DNA from: Brumimicrobium sp964346075
Lineage (GTDB): Bacteria > Bacteroidota > Bacteroidia > Flavobacteriales_D > Crocinitomicaceae
Assembly (NCBI GenBank): GCA_964346075.1
Contig: CAYFTH010000089.1
Location: 1-12,946, forward strand
Direction: 5' to 3'
Length of the DNA stretch: 12,946 bases
Shown: positions 1-6,668 of the stretch, one piece after another
Position numbering within the stretch: position 1 is the first letter of the stretch
Layout: the number at the start of each line of letters is the position of its first letter
Notes under the pieces: model-generated
Told to the model about the DNA's origin: nothing
Database searches by the model: none
What the model saw: the letters and a program-made list of their open reading frames with translations, nothing else
Program-made: the position numbers and the translations under genes

Positions 1-2622
1 GGGGAAACAACTTGTGACGGGAGCAGCGGTGCCATGGGTGTTTTTACAAAAGTTCTCGTTTTTGGAGCTCCTACCGATGCCCGTGAATATGTCCAGGCGC
101 AATTATCAACACCTCTTGTAGCTGGACAGGAATATTGCGTGTCAGTCCAAGTGAAAAACGGAGGTACATCCTACACTCCTACTGATGGCTTTGGAATTTG
201 GTTTACTGACCAAAAAGTTGATATTGACACACAAAATAATGGGGATCAATATATTGGTCCGGGATCCACAATCAATGCTACGCCGCAAATCGAAAATCCT
301 GCGGGCAACTTCATTGACAATTGCACAACCATTACCGGAACCTTTTGTGCTACAGGAAATGAAGAATGGATTGTTCTTGGAAATTTTAAAGATGGAGCCA
401 ATACACAGTTCGACCCAGCCTGCGGAACGGGATTTTGCTCTGGCTACGTCATTATGGACAACATCAGCGTAACAGAAGCTTGTACCAATACTTCTTTAAC
501 CGTATCTGATGACACACTTAACTGTGGTCAATCCGTTGATGTAGCATTGCAAAATGTTCCATCAGGAGCGACAATAGAGTGGCTGTCTCCTGGCGGATTT
601 ACAGGTTTCACATCAGCGGGACCGCATACTGATTCGCCAACGGGAGATACCGACTATACAGCGGTTGTCGAAACTACGAATAGCTGTAGTGTAACAACTG
701 CGGATACCCTCACACAAAGTGTCATTGTTGACTGCGGTCCACAAGTAGAAATAAACGCAACTGAAGACACCATTTGCGCAGGCGCTTGTACAGATATTTC
801 CGCGAATATCAGTGGTGGTCTCCCGCCCTATTCAGTGAGCTGGAACAATGGTCTTCCCGCCAACAATGGTCCTCACAATGTCTGCCCCGCATCCACAGAG
901 ACCTATTTCGTCGACGTCGTTGATGATAATGGCGACACAGCAACAGACACCATTACTGTAGTGGTCAATCCATTGCCCTCAGTAGACGCCGGTGCCGATG
1001 TTACCATTTGTTCGGGATCCAGCCATGACCTTCAGGCATCCGGTGCACAAAGTTATTCCTGGGACAACGGAATAGGTGCAGGAGCCGGGCCTCATACCGT
1101 TAGCCCAACAACGACGACAACTTATACTGTCACGGGTACTGATACTAACGGTTGCGTGAACACGGATGATGTAATTATTACAATTGATAACAGTGGTCCG
1201 TCGATTTCATTTAACACAACTGATGTAACGTGCCACGGAGCTACAGATGGATCAGCGACTGCGAATGCTTCGGGTAACAACCCATTCAGTTACGCCTGGA
1301 GCCCTTCTGGCGGTACAAGTACTACTGAAAACAACCTTTCCGCAGGAGATTACATTGTAGAGGTGACAGACAATAACGGTTGTTCAACGACCGATACTGT
1401 TACCATTAACGAACCCGACTCACTTGTTTTGAACATGAGTCAAACCGATACGGACTGCAGCACCGACAATGGTACCGCATCCGTAAATGCGACTGGAGGC
1501 ACGGGCACATATACCTATTCATGGTCACCCAACGGAGAAACGACCAGCTCCATCAACGGGCTTTCAGCAGGCACTTACATCGTCACTGTTGAAGATCAAA
1601 ACGGATGTCAGGCAACGGATACAGCGATCGTTGAAATGGCAAATGGTCCAGAAATATCTTTGGATGATCTACAGGATATTTCGTGTCCAGGGGATCAAAA
1701 CGGAAGTATAAGTATAACTGTCAATGGTGGTAATCCAGGTTATACCTACAGCTGGTCTCCAGCTGGTGGAACTTCCTCAACAGCTACCAATCTCGCCCCT
1801 GGAAACTATGAAGTAACAGTCACTGATAACAACGGATGCACAGCAGTGGCCAACTATGAAATCAATGAGCCGAATCCCATCGTCATAAATCCAATGGTCG
1901 TTGATGCTAACTGTGGTGAAGAAAATGGAGTTATTCAACTCAATTCAGGAGGTGGAACTGGTGCACTCAATTTTGATTGGGATTCTAACAGCACGAATTC
2001 AGATACCCTCAACAACCTGGCTCCGGATCAATACGAAGTAACCATCTCAGACCAAAACGGTTGTTCAATGGATACTTCACTCACCGTTGGAGTTACTGGA
2101 AGTATTCCAGTTTCCACGCAGCCACAACAAGCTACAATCGATCTCGGCGATGAAGTCCCATTAGATACTGATGTGAATGGCGCTAGTAATCTGAATTACC
2201 AGTGGACACCTTCTGAAGGATTATCATGTGATAACTGTCCAAATCCGATAGCGTCACCATCGTCGACAACGACCTACATACTAACTGTAACCTCACCCGA
2301 CGGATGTACGGGAGGTGACTCAACCAAAATTTTTGTCAACCTTCCTTGTGAAGGAGCTTTTTTGCCCAGCATGTTTTCTCCTAACAATGATGGGGTCAAC
2401 GATGAGTTATGCATCTTGAGTAGCTGTGTTAAATCCATGAATTTAGAAATCTTCAATCGTTGGGGTGAACTCGTATTTAAATCTACTGATACAGGAACAT
2501 GTTGGGACGGTACATACAAATCTAAAAAAGTCAACGGTGGTAGTTACGTCTATAAACTAAATGTGACACTTACTAACCAAAAAGTCGTTGAAAAATCAGG
2601 CACCATTACCGTCGTACTTTAA
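1..2622 (+). CDS. SprB-repeat, gliding-motility-type C-terminal domain protein (3' part; start outside window)
   Basis: The reading frame is open from base 1. The Met at base 34 has no signal peptide after it and lies inside a domain, so it is not the true start; 873 residues are visible. The order is: a jelly-roll-like module (about 1-480, with REYVQAQL and VAGQEYCVSV motifs typical of Bacteroidota surface proteins); three Ig/PKD-like modules (about 480-1190); four SprB-type repeats (about 1198-2094); another Ig-like module (about 2095-2340); and a CHU_C-type C-terminus (about 2356-2619) with SPNNDGVND, IFNRWGELVF and CWDG. Such C-termini are known signals for type B export by the type IX secretion system, so the protein is most likely secreted or displayed on the surface and may act in adhesion or gliding. 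A PorP/SprF gene follows 15 bases later, as in sprB-sprF pairs. The ligand cannot be read from the sequence. Family assignment is firm; a role in motility is inferred. Confidence 0.9.
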   Translation, partial: GETTCDGSSGAMGVFTKVLVFGAPTDAREYVQAQLSTPLVAGQEYCVSVQVKNGGTSYTPTDGFGIWFTDQKVDIDTQNNGDQYIGPGSTINATPQIENPAGNFIDNCTTITGTFCATGNEEWIVLGNFKDGANTQFDPACGTGFCSGYVIMDNISVTEACTNTSLTVSDDTLNCGQSVDVALQNVPSGATIEWLSPGGFTGFTSAGPHTDSPTGDTDYTAVVETTNSCSVTTADTLTQSVIVDCGPQVEINATEDTICAGACTDISANISGGLPPYSVSWNNGLPANNGPHNVCPASTETYFVDVVDDNGDTATDTITVVVNPLPSVDAGADVTICSGSSHDLQASGAQSYSWDNGIGAGAGPHTVSPTTTTTYTVTGTDTNGCVNTDDVIITIDNSGPSISFNTTDVTCHGATDGSATANASGNNPFSYAWSPSGGTSTTENNLSAGDYIVEVTDNNGCSTTDTVTINEPDSLVLNMSQTDTDCSTDNGTASVNATGGTGTYTYSWSPNGETTSSINGLSAGTYIVTVEDQNGCQATDTAIVEMANGPEISLDDLQDISCPGDQNGSISITVNGGNPGYTYSWSPAGGTSSTATNLAPGNYEVTVTDNNGCTAVANYEINEPNPIVINPMVVDANCGEENGVIQLNSGGGTGALNFDWDSNSTNSDTLNNLAPDQYEVTISDQNGCSMDTSLTVGVTGSIPVSTQPQQATIDLGDEVPLDTDVNGASNLNYQWTPSEGLSCDNCPNPIASPSSTTTYILTVTSPDGCTGGDSTKIFVNLPCEGAFLPSMFSPNNDGVNDELCILSSCVKSMNLEIFNRWGELVFKSTDTGTCWDGTYKSKKVNGGSYVYKLNVTLTNQKVVEKSGTITVVL
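1198..2094 (+). repeat. Four tandem SprB-type protein repeats (about 225 bases each)
   Basis: There are four degenerate copies of about 73-75 codons, starting near 1198, 1420, 1650 and 1872. Each has a Cys near its start (for example DVTCHGATDG, DISCPGDQNG), a central Y-x-W or F-x-W segment (YAWSP, YSWSP, FDWDS), then L-(S/A)-(A/P)-G-x-Y or a close variant, and an end of (D/E)-x-NGC. This is the SprB repeat pattern. The two conserved Cys per unit could form a disulfide outside the cell, which is inference. The fourth copy is the most diverged. DNA identity between copies is modest, so recent slippage is unlikely. Confidence 0.85.
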
Positions 2623-2637
2623 TTAAAATGACATAAT

Positions 2638-3669
2638 ATGAAATCGATTATAACAACTTTGATGTTCCTTATTTCTGGGAGTATTGGTCTCGCACAGGAT
2701 GTTCACTTCTCGCAGATGCGTCATGCGCCCCTTAATGTTAATCCGGCACTTGCAGGTTTAGAAAACAAAATGCAGGCCACCGTAAATTATAGAAATCAAT
2801 GGAATAGCGTGGCAGAACCTTTTGAAACAATTGGAGCCTCCTTTGATTTCCGACTGAAAGAAAAGTACAATTCGAACGGATTTTTCGCCGGGGGGATCAA
2901 CTTTTTTCACGATAACGCGGGTAATGCAAATGCGACTACAACTAACGCCTCTCTGAGCCTTGCTTATCATCTCAAAATGGATCCAAACAGCACTTTTGGA
3001 CTCTCTATTCAGGGTGGTTATGGACAAAAAGGTATTAACCCCCGAGCAGGTACATGGGGAACCCAATTTGTAGGAGATGGTTTTGATCAAAACCTGACAC
3101 ACGGTGAACAATTTGACGCGACGAGTGCTTCTTTCCCGGACGCGGGTGCTGGTATCGTCTACAATTACAAAAGCGCCCCTAATGCTTCACGTCGATTAAG
3201 CAAACGAGCTATTACGTTTGGCGTCGCCGCCTACCATGTGAATCAACCGGCACAATCGTTCCTGATTGGTGGAAACGACCAACTCGCTATACGATGGTCA
3301 GCTTTTGCTCATGGCAATTATTCGTTGTCCGATACAAAAACATCGCTAATGCCTGGCATTTATTACAACCGTCAACGAAAATTTCAAGAACTTTTGGTAG
3401 GTACCTATTTACGGACAGTGGTTTCTAAATCTTCAACCATTACAGGATTTCGAAATGAGACCGCCTTGTCTTTTGGGCTATTTTATCGGTTAGGTGATGC
3501 TTTCGTATCAAAATTCCTACTGGAATATAGTACATTTTCAGTCGGTATGGCCTACGACTTTAACGTATCTAAACTGACGACTGCTTCAAACGGTCGGGGT
3601 GGTGCAGAAATACTTCTTCGCTTCAAGTTACCAGATACACATAAAAGAGCGAGAAATCGGATACGTTAG
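2638..3669 (+). CDS. PorP/SprF family type IX secretion system membrane protein
   Basis: The protein has 343 residues, usual for the family. An N-terminal signal peptide (hydrophobic run to about residue 19, ending in GLAQ) is followed by the family hallmark QDVHFSQ...PLNVNPALAGL and then NYRNQW. The rest is rich in alternating aromatic and small residues, as expected of an outer-membrane beta-barrel, and ends in RFKLP. SprF-like proteins are known partners needed for secretion or surface anchoring of SprB-like adhesins with CHU_C tails. The ATG at 2638 is chosen because the signal peptide begins there; it lies 15 bases after the upstream stop with no terminator between, so the two genes are probably one operon. 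I see no clear Shine-Dalgarno sequence, which is common in this phylum. Which SprF/PorP paralogue it is cannot be settled by eye. Confidence 0.93.
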   Translation: MKSIITTLMFLISGSIGLAQDVHFSQMRHAPLNVNPALAGLENKMQATVNYRNQWNSVAEPFETIGASFDFRLKEKYNSNGFFAGGINFFHDNAGNANATTTNASLSLAYHLKMDPNSTFGLSIQGGYGQKGINPRAGTWGTQFVGDGFDQNLTHGEQFDATSASFPDAGAGIVYNYKSAPNASRRLSKRAITFGVAAYHVNQPAQSFLIGGNDQLAIRWSAFAHGNYSLSDTKTSLMPGIYYNRQRKFQELLVGTYLRTVVSKSSTITGFRNETALSFGLFYRLGDAFVSKFLLEYSTFSVGMAYDFNVSKLTTASNGRGGAEILLRFKLPDTHKRARNRIR

Positions 3670-3741
3670 CTTCTAAATGCTAATGGATTACACCCATCAG
3701 GTATACTATCAATAGCAGTTTTATTCAAATTTTTAGCAATG

Positions 3742-3770
3742 AAAGGTGGCATTAGTGTCACCTTTTTTTT
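3742..3770 (+). terminator. Rho-independent terminator after the SprB-like/SprF-like operon
   Basis: A 10-bp stem (AAAGGTGGCA at 3742-3751 with TGTCACCTTT at 3756-3765, including one G-U pair) encloses a TTAG loop and is followed by a T run to 3770. It sits 72 bases after the PorP/SprF stop and is the strongest hairpin-plus-T-tract in the window. Confidence 0.88.
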
Positions 3771-3912
3771 CTTAACCTATCATCCAGAGTATCTTAAGTT
3801 AATTCAACTAATTCATATTAATTAATGAATCACTGACACTTTTTAATGCATTATCTTATTTTTCAAATCGATGGTTCGTATATACATTCCGTCTCTTAAA
3901 TTCACTGTATTC

Positions 3913-3938
3913 AAAAAAAACAGTATCAACATGCTGTT
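3913..3938 (-). terminator. Possible terminator for the minus-strand T9SS gene
   Basis: Read on the minus strand, AACAG (3934-3938) pairs with CTGTT (3919-3923). A further A-T pair lies inside a C-A mismatch, and the stem runs into a T tract (A run at 3913-3920 on the + strand). The stem is short, so this is a weak call; it lies about 50 bases beyond the stop of the gene at 3987-5450. Confidence 0.4.
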
Positions 3939-3986
3939 AACATGAATAGCTTCTATTAAACCACGGAGTAATCCAGAAAAATAACC

Positions 3987-5450
3987 TTACTTTATAATCT
4001 TGTGCTGGAACCAACCATTGTTAACCTTGTACCATAAGAAATAAGTTCCTTTAGAAAGTTGAGAAACATTTAAGTTCACTTCAGATGTTCTTGGAGTCTC
4101 AAACAATTGTCTTTTTCCTTGTGAATCCAATAAGTGTATCGCTTCAATAATCATATTGTCTTTCGAAACGATATTTAATTCATTGACAACAGGGTTTGGA
4201 AATACATTTACTGCAGGTATACTTTCGGCCGCTAGACTCAAACCGTTTCCACTAATACTTCCTTCACTATCAAGCATAATTAGAAACTGTTTACTCTGAA
4301 AAGGTAAAGTTGCCTTTTGTCCAGTGCTGTCATAACAATACAACACAATATCCAGCACCGTACTCGAATCAACATGAGCATATATCGTATCTTCTAAATA
4401 GGTTGATTGTTGTTGAAATATAGTCAACTGAAAAAGGGCTGTAAGTGAGTCTTGAGTTAGTGAAATTGTATCGAGATTAAAATTTACTGAATCAATTGGT
4501 AGACTGTAATCATAGTAACAGTTGTTAATTTGGTACAAAAGTGTATCGTCAGGAACAGTATTATATAAACTTGAATCTATAAAGCTGTTATTGCTGTTGG
4601 TCAATATCAAAGTATCAATATGGGCGCCAAGGTACGCTCCACTCATAAACTCATACGCATAAAATGAATACATATCAGGACATAAATCTGATCTAGAGAA
4701 ATCGTTAATAAACTGATCATCAGCCCATATAATCCCCATGTTGCTTCCCGAGTTTTCCTGAACAGCAAAAACATCAATAAAGCCTTCGCAGTTGCCATTA
4801 GAGTGCTGATAATTAACAGATACTTGCAGGCCTGTATCCAAATAATCAGGATCCAAGTCTCCCACAAAAATATTTTGAGTTGTATTCGAAGCGTTTATTG
4901 TATCGATGAAATAGAAACGAAACTCTCCTCTCGTCAAGCTATCGAATTCAACAGTGTAATTATCAAGAAAGTTATGAACTACTAAATCAGGATTATTATT
5001 GGACGCGAGTAAATCGTATCCAAACAAGTTTTGATCTACGATGCTATCGAATTGAATAGTGATATTTCCATCGTAAATCGAATCTCCGGAAGGGGCCTGA
5101 TAACTCAGAATATCAAATTCAAACTTTGGCAACAAAGCTCCCGTTGGTCCTGATACGGTAGAAAGATATCCATTCGATCTCACCAAATCGAATTCATGAT
5201 CATCTCCATTATTTAAACCATAACAAAAGTTATTTATAGTATCGAGATGCTGAACTTCACCTATAGGAGTCAACTGCTGTGTTAAATCAACTCTGTTGTG
5301 TCCTGTGTAATTATAGACTTCACAAACTACTGTGTTGTTGCATCCCGGTTGAGGAGCTCCTACAAAAGTAGCTTTAATATAAGTTTGAGCATTAGATGAT
5401 AACCCTATAAATAAAAAGCTAATCGAAAGAAATAGTTTGAATAAATTCAT
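3987..5450 (-). CDS. Secreted protein with type A T9SS sorting domain
   Basis: This 487-residue protein starts with a clear signal peptide (MNLFKLFLSISFLFIGLSSN, then AQ) and ends with a type A T9SS C-terminal sorting domain from about residue 414: VFPNPVVNELNI, a hydrophobic strand, LDSQGK, then LSKGTYFLWY and a basic end HKIIK. It should be exported across the outer membrane by the type IX system. The middle is acidic and Asn/Ser/Asp-rich, with no catalytic motif that I recognise. One stretch (roughly residues 220-270: NCEGFIDVF...IIWADD...LCPDMYSFYAYE) resembles a much-diverged SprB-like unit, a weak similarity. The gene runs divergently from leuS and from the leuS remnant, and its upstream region (5451-5533) overlaps the remnant's promoter-like sequence. 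Function is unknown, perhaps adhesion or binding. Confidence 0.85.
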   Translation of the reverse strand: MNLFKLFLSISFLFIGLSSNAQTYIKATFVGAPQPGCNNTVVCEVYNYTGHNRVDLTQQLTPIGEVQHLDTINNFCYGLNNGDDHEFDLVRSNGYLSTVSGPTGALLPKFEFDILSYQAPSGDSIYDGNITIQFDSIVDQNLFGYDLLASNNNPDLVVHNFLDNYTVEFDSLTRGEFRFYFIDTINASNTTQNIFVGDLDPDYLDTGLQVSVNYQHSNGNCEGFIDVFAVQENSGSNMGIIWADDQFINDFSRSDLCPDMYSFYAYEFMSGAYLGAHIDTLILTNSNNSFIDSSLYNTVPDDTLLYQINNCYYDYSLPIDSVNFNLDTISLTQDSLTALFQLTIFQQQSTYLEDTIYAHVDSSTVLDIVLYCYDSTGQKATLPFQSKQFLIMLDSEGSISGNGLSLAAESIPAVNVFPNPVVNELNIVSKDNMIIEAIHLLDSQGKRQLFETPRTSEVNLNVSQLSKGTYFLWYKVNNGWFQHKIIK

Positions 5451-5482
5451 AACACAAATAATTTAGATGAAAAATAGATCAA

Positions 5483-5510
5483 TTGATTCTCAAATTAACA
5501 AGTAAATTTA
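5483..5510 (+). promoter_or_regulatory. Promoter-like sequence in front of the leuS remnant
   Basis: TTG (5483-5485), 17 bases, then TAAATTTA (5503-5510) matches the Bacteroidota form TTG-N(17-23)-TAnnTTTG with one mismatch. The -7 box starts 31 bases before the remnant ATG, the same distance as the -7 box of intact leuS. This suggests it is a relic of a leuS promoter. Activity is unproven. Confidence 0.4.
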
Positions 5511-5602
5511 AGAAAATAATCAAAAGAAGAGCAATGCAGTACGATTTTAACACCATTGAACAAAAATGGCGCAAGCATTGAGCGGAAAACAAAACTTTTT
5601 AA
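5503..5602 (+). pseudogene. Decayed duplicate of the leuS promoter, leader and first 22 codons
   Basis: Bases 5518-5531 and 6653-6666 are identical (AATCAAAAGAAGAG), and the ATG follows at the same offset (5534 and 6669). The remnant reads MQYDFNTIEQKWRKH, then TGA where intact leuS has Trp16 (TGG), then AENKTF and a TAA at 5600. Over the 66 bases from the ATG I count 12 differences, so about 82 percent identity, several of them silent. Similarity ends at about codon 22. The fragment cannot make a synthetase; at most it would encode 15 residues. It is either a decayed original start left by an insertion or a piece from a related strain. Confidence 0.88.
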
Positions 5603-5604
5603 CT

Positions 5605-5618
5605 ACTTTTTAAAAAGT
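5605..5618. repeat. 14-bp perfect palindrome at the remnant/rhuM junction
   Basis: ACTTTTTAAAAAGT reads the same on both strands and begins three bases after the remnant's TAA. It overlaps a second inverted repeat, AGTGT (5616-5620) with ACACT (5633-5637). It could be a junction scar, an operator or chance in AT-rich DNA. It lies 43 bases before the rhuM start. Confidence 0.5.
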
Positions 5619-5660
5619 GTGTAAGCATTAGAACACTAGTATTTTACTTAGGTGATTGAA

Positions 5661-6613
5661 ATGAAAAATATGGTTGAAATTTATAAATCAAAAGATAATC
5701 AAATTGAAATTTCTATTCCACTTAGCGACGAAACTGTTTGGCTTAACCGTCAGCAATTGTCTGTTTTATTTGATAGGGATGTTAAAACACAGCAAAGCAT
5801 ATAAACAATGTATTCAAAGAAGGGGAGTTAATTGCTGATTCAGTTATCGCAAATTTTGCGACAACTGCAAGTGACGGTAAAACTTATCAAGTTGATCATT
5901 ATAACCTTGATGTAATTATTTCGGTTGGTTATCGTGTTAAGTCACAAAGAGGGATCCAATTTCGACAGTGGGGCAACACAACGTCTAAAAGATTATTTAG
6001 TTCAAGGCTACTCCATTAACCAAAAACGATTAGAAGATAACAAAATACAATTTTTGCAAACGCTTGAAGATTTAAAAATATTAACTGACAGGAACAGAAT
6101 TCTTGAAACTAAAGGTGTCTTATCACCTATACAAAATTTTTCAAGTACTTTTTTTGCGTTAGATAGTTATGATAGAGACAACTTTCCAAAACAAGGAACA
6201 AAAAGGAAATTAAGGCTTCAGGAACTGAGCTTTTCAATGATATTCAGCAATTGAAAACTGACTTGATACAAAAGGAAGAAGCGACTGAACTTTTGCCCAA
6301 AAAAAAATCAGGGTAACTTAGAAGGGATTTTCGGAACTGTTTTTCAACGTGTTTTTGGAGAAGATGCTTATCCAACAGTGAAGGAAAAGCAGCTCATTTA
6401 TTGTATTTCATTGTCAAAAATCACCCATTCAATGATGGAAAAAACGAAGTGCTGCATTTAGCTTTGTTTGGCTGTTGCATAAAGCAAATTTACAATTATA
6501 GTGCTAAAATTAATCCAGAAACACTCACTACGCTGACCCTTCTAATCGCTGAAACTAGTCCATCAGATAAAGACAAAATGATAGGTGTCGTTCAACTACT
6601 TTTGACAACATAA
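5661..6613 (+). pseudogene. Broken RhuM-Fic family gene (about seven frame disruptions)
   Basis: Stitching frames gives a nearly full RhuM-type protein with a C-terminal Fic/DOC domain. Segments: 5661-5789 (ETVWLNRQQLSVLFDRDVKT); 5798-5972 (HINNVFKEGEL, VANFATTASDGKTYQVDHYN-like, VGYRVKSQRG); 5973-6204 (ATQRLKDYLVQGYSINQKRL); about 6205-6283 (KASGTELFNDIQQLKTDL); about 6310-6385 (GNLEGIFGTVFQ); 6389-6439 (AAHLLYFIVKNHPFNDG); 6445-6498 (KRSAAFSFVWLLHKAN); 6500-6613 (KINPETLTTLTLLIAE). The Fic motif HPFxDGNKR lost one base at 6440-6444, removing the Asn codon. Most breaks lie in homopolymers (G at 5970-5973, A at 6200-6204, A at 6300-6309, A at 6385-6388). An AGGTGA element (5650-5655) precedes the ATG. 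In related proteins Fic domains usually AMPylate targets; RhuM has been linked to virulence. Here the product is almost surely inactive. Confidence 0.9.
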
Positions 6614-6637
6614 AACCACTCTCCCCACCCTTTTTAT

Positions 6638-6645
6638 TATCTTTG
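6638..6645 (+). promoter_or_regulatory. -7 box of the leuS promoter
   Basis: TATCTTTG matches the Bacteroidota -7 consensus TAnnTTTG exactly and lies 31 bases before the leuS ATG. I see no TTG at the usual -33 spacing, so strength is uncertain. The leader between it and the ATG contains the 14 bases shared with the upstream remnant. Confidence 0.6.
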
Positions 6646-6668
6646 CTCCTCAAATCAAAAGAAGAGAA

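Larger units (their letters stand above)
3670..3986. other. Convergent intergenic region, AT-rich, no gene seen
   Basis: These 317 bases separate two convergent genes. Besides the + strand terminator (3742-3770) and a weaker minus-strand hairpin (3913-3938), there is an inverted repeat ATTCAT/ATGAAT (3811-3816 and 3825-3830) around an ATTAATTA core. I found no credible ORF or RNA gene. Confidence 0.6.

Noticed and set aside
34..36. ATG at 34 as the true start of the first gene
   Set aside because: The frame is open back to base 1, the following residues do not form a signal peptide, and the Met lies inside a domain. A secreted CHU_C protein needs an upstream start.
1198..2094. CRISPR-like or satellite array
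   Set aside because: The periodicity is at the protein level (SprB units). The DNA copies are too diverged and lack uniform short repeats with spacers.
2758..3111. 117-codon minus-strand ORF opposite the PorP/SprF gene
   Set aside because: It is a shadow of a well-supported gene on the other strand, with no recognisable motif.
3811..3830. Inverted repeat ATTCAT/ATGAAT as a terminator or operator
   Set aside because: It is short and purely AT-rich with no T tract, lies between convergent genes, and is easily expected by chance.
5925..6254. 109-codon ORF taken as an independent small gene
   Set aside because: Its first residues are out of frame with the RhuM match, and the rest is the middle segment of the broken RhuM-Fic gene.
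5603..6637. Insertion sequence or integron cassette between the leuS copies
   Set aside because: No transposase, integrase or terminal inverted repeats were found; only the RhuM-Fic pseudogene is present.
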